Origin: an uncultured Gilliamella sp.
GTDB taxonomy: Bacteria; Pseudomonadota; Gammaproteobacteria; Enterobacterales; Orbaceae
Reading direction: 5' to 3'
Assembly (NCBI GenBank): GCA_945271295.1
Contig: CALYPG010000017.1
Span: 1-56,103 of the forward strand
Length of the DNA: 56,103 nt
Below, one piece after another: positions 42,408-52,356 of this stretch. The translations under genes were made by a program, and so were the position numbers. Each line of letters starts with the position of its first letter. Within the stretch, counting starts at the first letter, position 1. Under the pieces are notes generated by a model. It ran no database searches. It was not told the origin of the DNA and saw only the letters and a list, made by a program, of their open reading frames with translations.

Positions 42408-45170
42408 ATGACTTTTCTTTTGCTGATTATGATAATCATCATGTTTGTTGTGGTAATTATAGTTTTATCCAACATGAAAGATCATATTACGGGTTTGCAA
42501 ATTCAGCTAACTGAATTACAAAAAAAAGTTCAACAGTTTGAATTAAGCGAGATTAACACCCCGATTAAATCAGAAATAAATGGTGAAATTACTCATGGAA
42601 TTCCAAATCAAGAACAATCTCAGAATGAAAATAGCTCACTAACTAATGAAATAACGTCAATAGCACCGGATTCGCAGAATCCTTCAATAACTGAACCTGA
42701 TGTTAATACCGAACCACTTGCACGCCCCTCTCAATTACAACAATCAGACGATTTGTTCATTACTGCTCCACAAAAAATATCGTCAGACCAGTCGACTGAT
42801 GTAGCTAATCATTTTATTAGTTGGTTACTTAAAGGCAATCTTGTGGCTAAAGTCGCTATTATTATTCTGTTTTTCGGTCTCTCGTATCTGTTTAAATATA
42901 GTATTGAACATGGCTTATTATCACCAGAAATTCGGGTGTTAGGAGCTTTAGTTTTAGGTATTGCATTATTAACTATCGGTTGGCGGCTACGTCATAAAAA
43001 ACAGCTTTATGCGTTAATATTACAAGGTGGTGCCATTGGTATTTTATATTTAACCATATTTGCGGCATTCAAACTTTATGATCTAGTACCAGTGCTATTA
43101 GCTTTTGCTTTATTAATTGTTATTTGTGGTACAAGTATTTTATTTGCCATATTACAACGTACTATGATTATGGCGATTATTGCCAGTGTCGGTGGTTATT
43201 TAGCCCCGATTTTATTATCCACCGGTTCGGGTAATCATATTGCACTATTTAGTTATTATTTAATGCTATCAAGTGCTATTTTAGTAATTAGTAACTGGCA
43301 ATCTTGGCGCATACTTAATCTGATAGGATTCTTATTTACCTTTATTGTGTCGTTATTATGGGGCATGAAATCTTACCAACCAGAATTTTATACTGAGTGT
43401 CAATTTTTTATTCTCGCTAATATGTTAATTTACGGTATATTAGCTGTATTACTTTCAATTCGTAGTATAAAAAAAGAACATTATCAATATCCAATCGACT
43501 TAATTTTACTCTTTGGGGTACCAATATCAGGTTTTGCTTTGCAATATGCAATTACACGCCAGTGGGAATTTGGTCCTGCATTTTCATCCTTAGGATTTGG
43601 ACTGTTTTACTTAATTGGTGCATATATTACATTGCATGCCTGGCGAACTACCGCTAAAACAACTTCGTTATTTGGACTGGCAATTGGTATTGGGTTCAGT
43701 AATTTAGCCATTCCATTAGCCTTTAGTGCTAACTGGACTGCATTAATCTGGCTATTCGAAGGTACAACATTAAGTTGGGTAATGCTCACACAAAAACAAT
43801 ATCGTTTTGCTTGGTTTGGTGCCTTAATTACGTTATTAGGGATGATGTCTGGTATTATTTCTATACCACTATATTATTTATCCACAACTGAGTTTATTAC
43901 TCTTTTTGGTATGATGAGTGCTGTTTTGCTATTTAATGCTTGTCTATGGCACTATTATCGTAATGTGCATAATACCTCAGCAAATGTGTTAAAAATCGTA
44001 TTTATTATAATAGCCAGTATTATATGGGCAATTTGGATTTTAATTAGCATAATGCAAACCATGGGGAGTGTTCCTAAAACCCAACCTATTATCCTGTGTT
44101 TTATTATCTCCGTGTGGTTATGGTACTTCATTGGTAGGAAATTAAAATGGGATCTGCTATGTTATGCCACCCTTACGCTCTGGCCCGTGCTGTTATTAGC
44201 CATTTTAAATAATGGCGTTACTTTACATTACAGCATCAAGAATATTGGTTTTTGGAGCATAGTTTGGCCGGTTGCTTTTATCAGTGCTTATGTTTATTTA
44301 CATAAAGCAAAAAAACTAATTAACCAACTACAAAAACAGCTATTTTATATATTACATATTAGCTTGTTTTGGATAATGCTAATTTGGCTATTTAATGAAA
44401 TTAGATCATTATTAAATACACTGCCATGGGGATTCGAAATAGTTGAGTTTAGCTTACTTACAATTGTTGCAAGTAGCATTATATTACTGTGTTATTATTT
44501 AATTAAACGACGAATACTGGTTACCTCTTCTTTAATTAAATCGTACTGGTTAGTTGGGTTATTACCAATTGCCATTTATTTGACTTATTCATTAATCATC
44601 GGCATTACTCTAAGTGGACAAATTATTTATTGGTACTATATGCCATTGCTTAACCCTCTGGAAGAAAGTGCAATCTTCGCTTGGATTATGCTTGGTCTAT
44701 GGTTGAAATTAGCTACACCTGTTTTAAAAGATCACTCCGCAATCATCGATATCACTAACATTCAAAAACCATTAACCAATATTGTTATTACTTTATTAAT
44801 TGCACTGGCTTTTTTATGGGCAAATAGTATGGTATTAAGAAGCCTAAGCCAATGGTTTAATCTTAACTGGTCATTCTATTCCTTATGGCATACTAACATT
44901 ATTCAAGTGGTATTATCGTTAATTTGGACATTAACCGCAGTTATACTAGTGGGGATTGCCCACCGTTACTTACTGCGTAAAGTATGGTATGCCGGCGTTA
45001 TTTTACAAAGCGTTATTGTAGCCAAATTAGTCTTTGTAGACAGTGTGGAACTCGATGGATTATTACGAGCATTTGTGTTTATCGGTGTCGCATTATTAAT
45101 GCTATTAATTGGTTATTTAGCACCATTGCCACCCAAAATCCCAGTAAATATAGATAAACAACAGGAATAA
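42408..45170 (+). CDS. DUF2339 domain-containing polytopic membrane protein
   Basis: Large 920-residue membrane protein. One N-terminal anchor helix (about 1-22) is followed by a coiled-coil stretch (about 24-45) and a polar Pro/Ser/Gln-rich linker to about residue 135. From about 146 to the end there are more than twenty hydrophobic helices separated by very short loops. This is the layout of the DUF2339 family, whose function is unknown. The gene lies 57 bp before a DUF3999 gene, a pairing I recall from other proteobacteria. An envelope role (transport or assembly of a surface component) is a guess from topology only. Confidence 0.85.
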   Translation: MTFLLLIMIIIMFVVVIIVLSNMKDHITGLQIQLTELQKKVQQFELSEINTPIKSEINGEITHGIPNQEQSQNENSSLTNEITSIAPDSQNPSITEPDVNTEPLARPSQLQQSDDLFITAPQKISSDQSTDVANHFISWLLKGNLVAKVAIIILFFGLSYLFKYSIEHGLLSPEIRVLGALVLGIALLTIGWRLRHKKQLYALILQGGAIGILYLTIFAAFKLYDLVPVLLAFALLIVICGTSILFAILQRTMIMAIIASVGGYLAPILLSTGSGNHIALFSYYLMLSSAILVISNWQSWRILNLIGFLFTFIVSLLWGMKSYQPEFYTECQFFILANMLIYGILAVLLSIRSIKKEHYQYPIDLILLFGVPISGFALQYAITRQWEFGPAFSSLGFGLFYLIGAYITLHAWRTTAKTTSLFGLAIGIGFSNLAIPLAFSANWTALIWLFEGTTLSWVMLTQKQYRFAWFGALITLLGMMSGIISIPLYYLSTTEFITLFGMMSAVLLFNACLWHYYRNVHNTSANVLKIVFIIIASIIWAIWILISIMQTMGSVPKTQPIILCFIISVWLWYFIGRKLKWDLLCYATLTLWPVLLLAILNNGVTLHYSIKNIGFWSIVWPVAFISAYVYLHKAKKLINQLQKQLFYILHISLFWIMLIWLFNEIRSLLNTLPWGFEIVEFSLLTIVASSIILLCYYLIKRRILVTSSLIKSYWLVGLLPIAIYLTYSLIIGITLSGQIIYWYYMPLLNPLEESAIFAWIMLGLWLKLATPVLKDHSAIIDITNIQKPLTNIVITLLIALAFLWANSMVLRSLSQWFNLNWSFYSLWHTNIIQVVLSLIWTLTAVILVGIAHRYLLRKVWYAGVILQSVIVAKLVFVDSVELDGLLRAFVFIGVALLMLLIGYLAPLPPKIPVNIDKQQE

Positions 45171-45175
45171 CAGTT

Positions 45176-45189
45176 ATACCTTTAGGTAT
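45176..45189. promoter_or_regulatory. Inverted repeat upstream of the DUF3999 gene
   Basis: ATACCT and AGGTAT form a perfect dyad with a TT centre in the 57-bp gap between the two membrane genes. It shares the core TTAGGTAT with the dyad at 42322. Confidence 0.35.
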
Positions 45190-45227
45190 GAAAAATAATA
45201 TAGATTTCTCTTATGGATGAATAAATT

Positions 45228-46613
45228 ATGAAAAAACCATTATTATACTTGCTATTGTTAATCAGTGGACTAAGTCATGCAACCGAAACAACTCTCGATT
45301 ATGCCTATGGCGCCACAATTAAGCTAACTGATGAAGCTAGCATGTATAATCGAATTGATCTTACTAATGATGTCTATACCCAAACTGTTTCTAGCTATTT
45401 AGATGATGTGAGGGTATTTAATCAAAAGGGACAACCGGTGCCTTATTCATTAGTTAATATCTACCAACAAAATAATGAGAGCCAAACTTTCCCGGCCACG
45501 ATTTATTCATTAGATAACAGCCGCAAAATTAATTCAGATGATAGCAGCAACCAAGATCTTGAACGATACAACATCAATATCAATAGCAAAGATATTCAAA
45601 TTAATCTTGATAAAACCACTGATAAAGATAGTAACAGTGCAACTTATTTACTACAAATTCCTGACAATATTAAACTAGAAAAATCAATAACGAGTTTATC
45701 GATTGATTTTGATACCACTATAACTCAAAATTGGCAAGCCACAGCTAGATTAATGTGTAGTTATGATTTAAAAAATTGGCGATCAGTGATGGATAATATT
45801 CCGATTATGTCACTTACTGATAACAATAATAACCAATCTCTTAAGCTCAATACCATTGATATTCCACCGCAATATAATTTTAAAGCTCACTATTGGATTA
45901 TCGTATTAACAGCAAAACAAAATGCCATACCTAATTTCAAAACAGTTGAATTTACTTCAAAAAATAATCGTACTGAAGTAGCATTGTTTCCAATCGATTC
46001 TGTACTAACAAGTTCTAATCATCAAGAAGCAACCTACATATTACCTTCACCACAGCCAGTTAAAGAGCTATCGATTCAATTAGCTAGTACCCGATCTGTG
46101 TTACCACTTAGCATGTACTATAAAACAAGTGATGATGATAAAATCTGGCATAAACTCAGTGATTATATTATTCGTCGAGTTAATAGCGATGATCAACCAC
46201 AGCGCATTAAATTAGATTATGCCAATTTAAATGTCCAACAATTACAGATTAGAGCTATCAATGCTAGCTTTGATGAAGCCCCAAAAATTACCGCCTATCG
46301 TGATCGCATGAGTATTATTTTTAATAGTAGCAATAATGGACCTTTTATTTTAGCGTGGGGATCGATCAAAGCAACTTCGGCTTCGTTGACCGAGCAAGCA
46401 TTGCTTTCAAATGTACAATCGGCAATTGATTTGCCACAAGCTTATCTTGGTGATAGAGTAGAGCTTGCTGGGGAAAGTGCATTAATTCAAACCACTACGG
46501 AACCTTCTCATTTTCCTAAATGGATAATTTGGATTTGTTTAATAGCAGGAGCCGCCTTCTTAATTATTTTAGCGTTGAAGCTTATTAAAGAGATTAAAAA
46601 AATCAATAATTGA
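45228..46613 (+). CDS. DUF3999 family protein
   Basis: 461 residues with a signal peptide (about 1-18, MKKPLLYLLLLISGLSHA). A long extracytoplasmic beta-rich region follows (about 19-430). One C-terminal transmembrane helix (about 434-453) ends in a short basic tail (KLIKEIKKINN). The topology is thus a periplasmic domain anchored at its C-terminus. The family has no known function. It follows the DUF2339 gene and probably works with it, the soluble domain acting outside the membrane part. Confidence 0.83.
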   Translation: MKKPLLYLLLLISGLSHATETTLDYAYGATIKLTDEASMYNRIDLTNDVYTQTVSSYLDDVRVFNQKGQPVPYSLVNIYQQNNESQTFPATIYSLDNSRKINSDDSSNQDLERYNININSKDIQINLDKTTDKDSNSATYLLQIPDNIKLEKSITSLSIDFDTTITQNWQATARLMCSYDLKNWRSVMDNIPIMSLTDNNNNQSLKLNTIDIPPQYNFKAHYWIIVLTAKQNAIPNFKTVEFTSKNNRTEVALFPIDSVLTSSNHQEATYILPSPQPVKELSIQLASTRSVLPLSMYYKTSDDDKIWHKLSDYIIRRVNSDDQPQRIKLDYANLNVQQLQIRAINASFDEAPKITAYRDRMSIIFNSSNNGPFILAWGSIKATSASLTEQALLSNVQSAIDLPQAYLGDRVELAGESALIQTTTEPSHFPKWIIWICLIAGAAFLIILALKLIKEIKKINN

Positions 46614-46630
46614 TAAATTAAGTAGAAAAA

Positions 46631-46650
46631 TTCGCCGACTACAGTCGGCG
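46631..46650 (-). terminator. glnS terminator
   Basis: CGCCGAC and GTCGGCG pair around TACA. On the minus strand the stem is followed by AATTTTTCT, 8 bp after the glnS stop. It may also stop the + strand DUF3999 transcript. Confidence 0.8.
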
Positions 46651-46657
46651 ATTGTGA

Positions 46658-48337
46658 CTATTTTGATGAGGATTCATTCCAGCTATCTCTTAAGCCCACA
46701 GTTCGATTAAACACTAAATTATCTTCAGTTGCATATTTACTATCTAAACAAAAATAACCTTCACGTTCAAACTGATAAGCTTGTCCAGCTTTAGCGTTTT
46801 GTAAACTTGGTTCCACAAAACCTTGCTTAATAACTAATGAAGTGGGATTAATCGTTGCTAAAAAGTCTTCGGCTGCGCCTGGATTTGGTGTATTAAATAA
46901 GCGATCATATAAGCGAATTTCAGCTGGTTTAGCAAACTTAGCCGAAACCCAATGAATAACCCCTTTAATTTTGCGACCATCTTCAGGATTTTTATTTAGT
47001 GTTGCTGGATCATAAGTACAATAAATAGTTTGAATATTACCATGTACATCTTTTTCAACTTTATCTGCACGAATAACATAGGCATTACGCAACCGCACTT
47101 CTTTACCTAATACCAGTCGTTTATAGTTTTTATTCGCTTCCTCTCGAAAATCAGCACGATCAATATAAATCTCACGGGTAAAAGTCACTTCCCGATGACC
47201 TAATTCAGGACGATTAGGATGATTTGGCATACTGAGCACTTCATCAAGTGTGTCAGAAAAGTTCTCAATAACCACTTTAACCGGATCAAGTACCGCCATA
47301 GCTCGAGGTGCGTTTTCGTTAAGATCTTCGCGAATACAAAACTCAAGTGTACTCATTTCAACGGTATTTTCTTGTTTAGTAATACCAATTCGCTGACAAA
47401 AATCACGAATAGATGCTGGCGTATAGCCACGGCGACGTAAGCCTGAAATGGTTGGCATGCGAGGATCGTTCCAGCCATCAACTATTTTTTCTGATACTAA
47501 TAAATTGAGTTTACGTTTTGACGTAATTGCATATTCTAAATTTAATCTTGAAAATTCATACTGATGTGGTCGCGCGCTAATAGTAATATTATCTAATACC
47601 CAATCATATAAACGGCGATTATCCTGAAATTCAAGTGTACATAACGAGTGAGTAATATTTTCAATCGCATCAGAAATGCAGTGAGTAAAGTCATACATTG
47701 GGTAAATACACCATTTATTACCCGTTTGATGATGTTCTGCAAACTTAATCCGATATAAGACCGGATCACGCATCACAATAAAAGGTGATGTCATGTCAAT
47801 TTTAGCGCGTAAACAAGCCTTACCTTCGGCAAATTTACCTTCCTTCATCTGCTTAAATAGGGCTAAATTTTCATCCACACTGCGATCTCGATAAGGACTA
47901 TTTTTGCCCGCTTGAGTTAAGGTGCCACGGTATTCACGGATTTCGTCAGCCGAAAGTTCATCAACATATGCTAATCCTTTAGTAATTAATTCAATAGCAT
48001 AGCCATAAAGCTTCTCAAAATAATCAGAGGAGTGACATATCTTACCATCCCACTCGAAACCTAACCAACGCACATCTTCTTTGATCGATTCAACGTATTC
48101 AACATCTTCTTTGGCCGGATTGGTATCATCAAAACGCAAATTGCATTTACCTTGATAGTCTTTAGCAATACCAAAATTTAAACAAATTGACTTAGCATGG
48201 CCAATATGCAAATAACCATTAGGCTCAGGTGGAAAGCGAGTATGGATGGTTTTATATTTCCCTGCCGCAAGATCGGTATCAATAATCTGGCGAATAAAAT
48301 TAGTTGGACGAGTCTCTGTCGGTAATGAACCGCTCAT
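46658..48337 (-). CDS. glnS: Glutaminyl-tRNA synthetase
   Basis: Class I synthetase of 559 residues (E. coli 554). It has [16 protein letters not shown] with HIGH at 44-47, and TSKRKL as the KMSKS-type loop. A C-terminal two-barrel anticodon domain completes it. It charges tRNA(Gln) directly, as expected in gammaproteobacteria. It is monocistronic; repeat copy 4 lies in the region upstream. Confidence 0.97.
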   Translation of the reverse strand: MSGSLPTETRPTNFIRQIIDTDLAAGKYKTIHTRFPPEPNGYLHIGHAKSICLNFGIAKDYQGKCNLRFDDTNPAKEDVEYVESIKEDVRWLGFEWDGKICHSSDYFEKLYGYAIELITKGLAYVDELSADEIREYRGTLTQAGKNSPYRDRSVDENLALFKQMKEGKFAEGKACLRAKIDMTSPFIVMRDPVLYRIKFAEHHQTGNKWCIYPMYDFTHCISDAIENITHSLCTLEFQDNRRLYDWVLDNITISARPHQYEFSRLNLEYAITSKRKLNLLVSEKIVDGWNDPRMPTISGLRRRGYTPASIRDFCQRIGITKQENTVEMSTLEFCIREDLNENAPRAMAVLDPVKVVIENFSDTLDEVLSMPNHPNRPELGHREVTFTREIYIDRADFREEANKNYKRLVLGKEVRLRNAYVIRADKVEKDVHGNIQTIYCTYDPATLNKNPEDGRKIKGVIHWVSAKFAKPAEIRLYDRLFNTPNPGAAEDFLATINPTSLVIKQGFVEPSLQNAKAGQAYQFEREGYFCLDSKYATEDNLVFNRTVGLRDSWNESSSK

Positions 48338-48480
48338 AACAAACCTCTGAATATATATTTACTCATGACAAATTTAAAATCAGCTTTGTCACTGTTATTA
48401 TTTTAGTCGAAGAATATAACAAATTTTTTATTTTTTCGAAATGATAAAACTAGGTATTTAAATCGCCAAAAGCAAATTTA

Positions 48481-48517
48481 TACTAAAACGCATAGTTAAT
48501 CTGAAACATTTTCACAA
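48481..48517 (+). repeat. 37-bp dispersed intergenic repeat, copy 4
   Basis: TACTAAAACG, eight variable bases, ATCTGAAAC, ATTTTCACAA. It is the most diverged in its second half. It ends 21 bp from the stop codon of the minus-strand rstB gene. Confidence 0.8.
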
Positions 48518-48538
48518 GATTGGATTATTAATCATTAT

Positions 48539-49882
48539 TTATTCATTACCTGATTTCAGTGATACCACAAATCTTGCACCACCTAATGGGCTGGTTACAA
48601 CAAAAGCTTTACCATTATGAAATTCAGCCATTAATTTGACATAAGCTAAACCTAAACCATAACCTCCGGTTGAACGAGTTCGACTGGTATCAAGTCTGGA
48701 AAAAGGCATAAAAATCTTATCGCGGGCATCAAAAGGGATACCAGCACCATCATCATCAATCTCAATAACCACACTATTTTGCTGTTTTCTCAGATTTAAG
48801 ACGGCCTTATGTGCTGCATATTTGAAAGCATTAAGTAATAAATTTTTGACTATGGTTTCCATTAAATTGGTGTCAATTAATGCTTCAACATTTTGGCAAT
48901 TACATATCAATTCAAATTCTTTAGGTTTAAATAATTCAAGGGACTGACAGATTTTATCTCCCCACTCTTTTAACGATACCCGGGTTAGATTTAACTCAAT
49001 ATTGCTTTGCTGCATTTTAAAGTAATTTAAACTAGCATTAATCAGTGTTTCTAGTTCATTAATATCATCACTCATGCCTTTTTGTAACAGTAATCTTTCT
49101 TGTTCATCGATCGACTCTTCAAGCATACTGAGCTCAAAACGCATTCTAGCAAGAGGCGTTCGTAATTCATGCGCCATAGCATGTGAAATAGTTTGATTAG
49201 TACTAACTAAATGTTCAATGTGAGTACCCATATTATTCAGGACATTTGCTAATGGCTTAAATAACCAACCTTTTACATTTTCTGTGCGTGCATGCAAGTT
49301 TCCTTGCCCTAGTTGTTCAGCCGTTTGCCGAATATTAACGAGATCTTTCCAAACAGCACTAAAGGCAAAATAGATCAGAATAAAAAAGATAATAGCACTA
49401 AATAGTGCCCAAATAAGCAAGAAAACACTTAAAGACATAGTGTTAGATTCCAAAATATCTCGCATTATAATCGGACCTAATTGCAACAAATTACCATCTT
49501 TTAAATCAACATAGACAACTTCCTTATCACCATCATATGAAAATCCAAGTTTGACTAATTCGTTGTGTACAGAATGAGGTAGTGATGTATTAATTGGCAT
49601 TATCTCAATTGGATAACCAAAATAAGGTTGTAATTCCTTAACGACTTCTTGCAGTGGACGATCTTTATTTTCATTAATTTGCATGCGAATTAAATTGACT
49701 GTTCCACGTTGAGATTCTCGGAACACAATATGATCATCAGGCATATCGGTTAATGAAGAAGGTAAAGAGTCAAAAACCAATAAAGCGCCATAAGCAATAA
49801 TACACTGCAATGAAAGTAAAATAACAAGGTAGAATATAATACGACGATTAAAAAATAGTGGTTTAGCGAGTAAATGACTCAA
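48539..49882 (-). CDS. rstB: Sensor histidine kinase RstB
   Basis: Two-component sensor of 447 residues. A transmembrane helix (about 15-38) leads to a periplasmic sensor domain (about 40-145). A second helix (about 148-174) leads to HAMP, then the HisKA domain with the phosphorylated H238 in AMAHELRTPLARM and a HATPase domain with DDGAGIP and GGYGLGLAYV. The pairing with the RstA-like regulator and the arrangement fit RstB. It overlaps rstA by four bases (ATGA), so the two are co-translated. Confidence 0.9.
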   Translation of the reverse strand: MSHLLAKPLFFNRRIIFYLVILLSLQCIIAYGALLVFDSLPSSLTDMPDDHIVFRESQRGTVNLIRMQINENKDRPLQEVVKELQPYFGYPIEIMPINTSLPHSVHNELVKLGFSYDGDKEVVYVDLKDGNLLQLGPIIMRDILESNTMSLSVFLLIWALFSAIIFFILIYFAFSAVWKDLVNIRQTAEQLGQGNLHARTENVKGWLFKPLANVLNNMGTHIEHLVSTNQTISHAMAHELRTPLARMRFELSMLEESIDEQERLLLQKGMSDDINELETLINASLNYFKMQQSNIELNLTRVSLKEWGDKICQSLELFKPKEFELICNCQNVEALIDTNLMETIVKNLLLNAFKYAAHKAVLNLRKQQNSVVIEIDDDGAGIPFDARDKIFMPFSRLDTSRTRSTGGYGLGLAYVKLMAEFHNGKAFVVTSPLGGARFVVSLKSGNE

Positions 49883-50607
49883 TGGTTATCCCCTTCGCGT
49901 AAAAATAAATAGCCTTTCCCCCGCACTGTTTTGATTCTTGATGGATTATCCGGATCATCAAGTAATTTACGACGGAGCCGTGAAATGCGAGCATCAATCG
50001 AACGATCACTACCATCAAAATCAATCCCTCTAACCTGCGAAAAAATATCATCTCGAGATAAGATTTTGCCTGCATTATTAGCAAGTAACCATAAAAGATC
50101 AAACTCAGCTGTAGTTAAATCAATTTCTAGGTCTTGTAATAATACTTTACGATTTTCACCATCAATTACCAGATTATCAAAAACTATGGTTTTGCCATTA
50201 GATGGTATAATTAAATCCTTAGCCCCTTCTTTATCTAATTCTATCTGTTTTCGGCGTAATAAAGCACGGATACGAGCAAGAAGTAATCTAGGTTCAACTG
50301 GCTTGGCTAAATAATCATCTGCCCCTAACTCTAGTCCGACAATCTCATCAATATTATCTTCGCTAGCTGTCATAATAAGAATAAAATTATTGAACCATGT
50401 GCGTATATCGCGGCAGATATCAAATCCCGATTTTTCTGGTAACATAACATCTAAAATAACAAGATCAGGATTAAGTTGTTGAATTTTTTCTTCAGCCCCA
50501 TCACCACTATTATGCCATTGAACATTATAGCCTTGTCGGATAAGGTATACTTGAATTAGGTTAGCTAATCGCTCATCATCTTCGATAATTAATATTCGTT
50601 CACTCAT
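49879..50607 (-). CDS. rstA: Response regulator RstA (OmpR family)
   Basis: 242 residues with a receiver domain (1-120, phosphorylated D53 in LVILDVMLPEKSG, conserved K in AKPVEPR) and an OmpR/PhoB winged helix (about 140-240). In enterobacteria RstA/RstB is controlled by PhoPQ and affects acid and iron responses and biofilm. The upstream region carries three TACAAA hexamers with an 11-bp period that look like tandem OmpR-family sites. Confidence 0.9.
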   Translation of the reverse strand: MSERILIIEDDERLANLIQVYLIRQGYNVQWHNSGDGAEEKIQQLNPDLVILDVMLPEKSGFDICRDIRTWFNNFILIMTASEDNIDEIVGLELGADDYLAKPVEPRLLLARIRALLRRKQIELDKEGAKDLIIPSNGKTIVFDNLVIDGENRKVLLQDLEIDLTTAEFDLLWLLANNAGKILSRDDIFSQVRGIDFDGSDRSIDARISRLRRKLLDDPDNPSRIKTVRGKGYLFLREGDNH

Positions 50608-50648
50608 TTTTCCTGCTTATTACTATGATGTGTAATTAGGGATGCCCC

Positions 50649-50701
50649 ATTATACAGACAATTTCAACCCCGTTACAAAATATATACAAAGAGTCTACAA
50701 A
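50649..50701 (-). promoter_or_regulatory. rstA promoter with tandem OmpR-family sites
   Basis: TACAAA occurs at 50674, 50685 and 50696 (TTTGTA on the minus strand), exactly 11 bp apart with 5-bp spacers. The minus-strand -10 TATAAT is at 50649-50654, and the -35 position (50672-50677, TGTAAC) overlaps the first hexamer. This suits activation by RstA itself or by a PhoP-like regulator. The E. coli RstA box has paired TACA elements. Confidence 0.6.
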
Positions 50702-50765
50702 GTTTAAAAGCACTCTATGAGAGAATTTGCGCATTTATATATAAATTGGCTATCTTTATTAAGAA

Positions 50766-51494
50766 ATGAACACTTTTTCATCTATTGCAAATCATCTGTT
50801 TTATCTATCTCATTCACAACAACAAAAACCAATTGTGTTGTGTGACTTTGATGGCACCATTAGCGTGAAGGATGTAACTGATACCTTATTGAGTCATTTC
50901 GGTCAAGATGGTTGTGATGAACTTGAAGAATTATGGGTTAACGGTAAAATTGGCTCTCAAGAATGCATGAGTAAACAGATTGCCTTAATGGATGCAAATT
51001 TAAATGAACTCAATCATGTTTTATCACAAATTGAAATTGATCCAACATTTAAAGCATTTATTGATTATACCGAAAAAAATCACATTCCTGTGCATATTGT
51101 CAGTGATGGATTAGATTATGCCATTGAGTTTATATTAAAGCGTCATGGGATGGAGCATTTACCTATTTTTGCTAATAAACTAATGCATGACAATAATCGC
51201 AGCTGGCGGCTCGAATTTCCTTATGCTAATAAAGATTGTATTAAGCAAAGTGGTAATTGTAAATGTAACCATGTAAAAAAACAGCAACATTTTAATCAAA
51301 TACTATATGTAGGTGATGGAACTTCAGATTACTGTGTGTCACATAATGTGGATTTTGTTTTTGCAAAAGATAAGCTGATCCATTATTGTGAAAAAAATAA
51401 AATCGAACACCGTGCTATAAATTGTTTTACTGATGTAACCAAAGCCTTAAAACACGCACAACAAATGGCAATTCCTGTCATGATGGTAAAGTAA
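50766..51494 (+). CDS. HAD-superfamily phosphatase (subfamily IB, MtnX-like)
   Basis: 242 residues with the HAD nucleophile motif in LCDFDGTIS (D27, D29), the SDG motif HIVSDGLDY and the C-terminal metal motif VGDGTSDY. The layout fits the MtnX / phosphoserine-phosphatase-like group, which acts on small phosphate esters. No other methionine-salvage gene is present, so MtnX activity itself is doubtful. It heads a tight four-gene operon with an esterase and two small transporters, and is divergent from rstA over the site-rich region at 50649-50701. Confidence 0.8.
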   Translation: MNTFSSIANHLFYLSHSQQQKPIVLCDFDGTISVKDVTDTLLSHFGQDGCDELEELWVNGKIGSQECMSKQIALMDANLNELNHVLSQIEIDPTFKAFIDYTEKNHIPVHIVSDGLDYAIEFILKRHGMEHLPIFANKLMHDNNRSWRLEFPYANKDCIKQSGNCKCNHVKKQQHFNQILYVGDGTSDYCVSHNVDFVFAKDKLIHYCEKNKIEHRAINCFTDVTKALKHAQQMAIPVMMVK

Positions 51495-51507
51495 ATAAGG
51501 AATTATA

Positions 51508-52356
51508 ATGGATACAATTCAAGATTTATCTTATTTTTTACCTGGCAATAAAAATGGCGTGCTCTTGATTCATGGATTAACCGGTACGCCAAATGAGATG
51601 CGAATATTAGCCAATGGGCTACATAAAGCAGGATTTACTGTCTATGCCGTGCAATTAGCGGGTCATTGTGGTACAGAAGCCGATCTTTGTAAAACAACAT
51701 GGCAAGATTGGTATCAAAGTGTGCGGGATGGCGCGGATTATTTAGCTCAGCATGTTGATAATCTTTTTGTTGCTGGACTATCAATGGGAGCCCTACTTGC
51801 ATTACAGCTTGCTGCCGATAGACCAGAGCAAGTCAAAGGTGTTGGTGTTTATGCCCCAACATTTTATTATGATGGTTGGAGTATGCCTTTTTGGGCTAAA
51901 AGGTTTTTCTTCTTGTTAGTTTATTTTAAAAAGCTGGGTATTTTCCAAAAAGTTTCTTTTATTGAAAAACCACCTTATGGGCTAAAAGATGAACGCATTC
52001 GCGCGGTAGTATCGGAAAGTATGCTTAGTGGTGATAGTGGCGCAGCTGGACTAGCCGGTAACCCATTTCCCGCTCTGGCTGAAATGCAGTTATTAGCTAA
52101 GAATGTGCGTAAGCAGTTACCTAAAGTCACTTCACCTTGTTTAATTATTCATTCAGGTAATGATGATATTGCCAACATTGAAACGAATGCTAAATTGGTC
52201 GAAAAACACGTTTCTGCCCCAACTAAACTTATTATATTACATGACAGCTATCATCTAGTCACCATTGATAGTCAAAGGCGAGAAGTGATTAAAGAATCAG
52301 TGGCCTTTTTCAATAAAATTGCAGAAGATGGGATGAAAGCACCATGTCACCATTAG
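51508..52356 (+). CDS. Alpha/beta hydrolase (carboxylesterase, Est30-like)
   Basis: 282 residues without a signal peptide. The oxyanion motif is LLIHGLTGTPNEM, the nucleophile S92 in AGLSMGA, the acid D219 or D220 in GNDDI and the histidine H249 in DSYHLV. These fit monoglyceride-lipase/Est30-type carboxylesterases. AAGGA precedes the start. It lies 13 bp after the HAD gene and its last 13 bases overlap the next gene, showing one co-translated operon. The substrate is unknown. Confidence 0.85.
   Translation: MDTIQDLSYFLPGNKNGVLLIHGLTGTPNEMRILANGLHKAGFTVYAVQLAGHCGTEADLCKTTWQDWYQSVRDGADYLAQHVDNLFVAGLSMGALLALQLAADRPEQVKGVGVYAPTFYYDGWSMPFWAKRFFFLLVYFKKLGIFQKVSFIEKPPYGLKDERIRAVVSESMLSGDSGAAGLAGNPFPALAEMQLLAKNVRKQLPKVTSPCLIIHSGNDDIANIETNAKLVEKHVSAPTKLIILHDSYHLVTIDSQRREVIKESVAFFNKIAEDGMKAPCHH

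Noticed and set aside
49863-50314. Frames on both strands overlapping rstA (79 codons -, 127 codons +)
   Set aside because: They lie wholly or mostly inside the conserved rstA coding region and show no domain features; they are shadow frames.
50766-51494. Calling the HAD protein MtnX of methionine salvage
   Set aside because: No mtnA/B/D/K gene is present and the operon partners point elsewhere; only the HAD-IB family level is supported.
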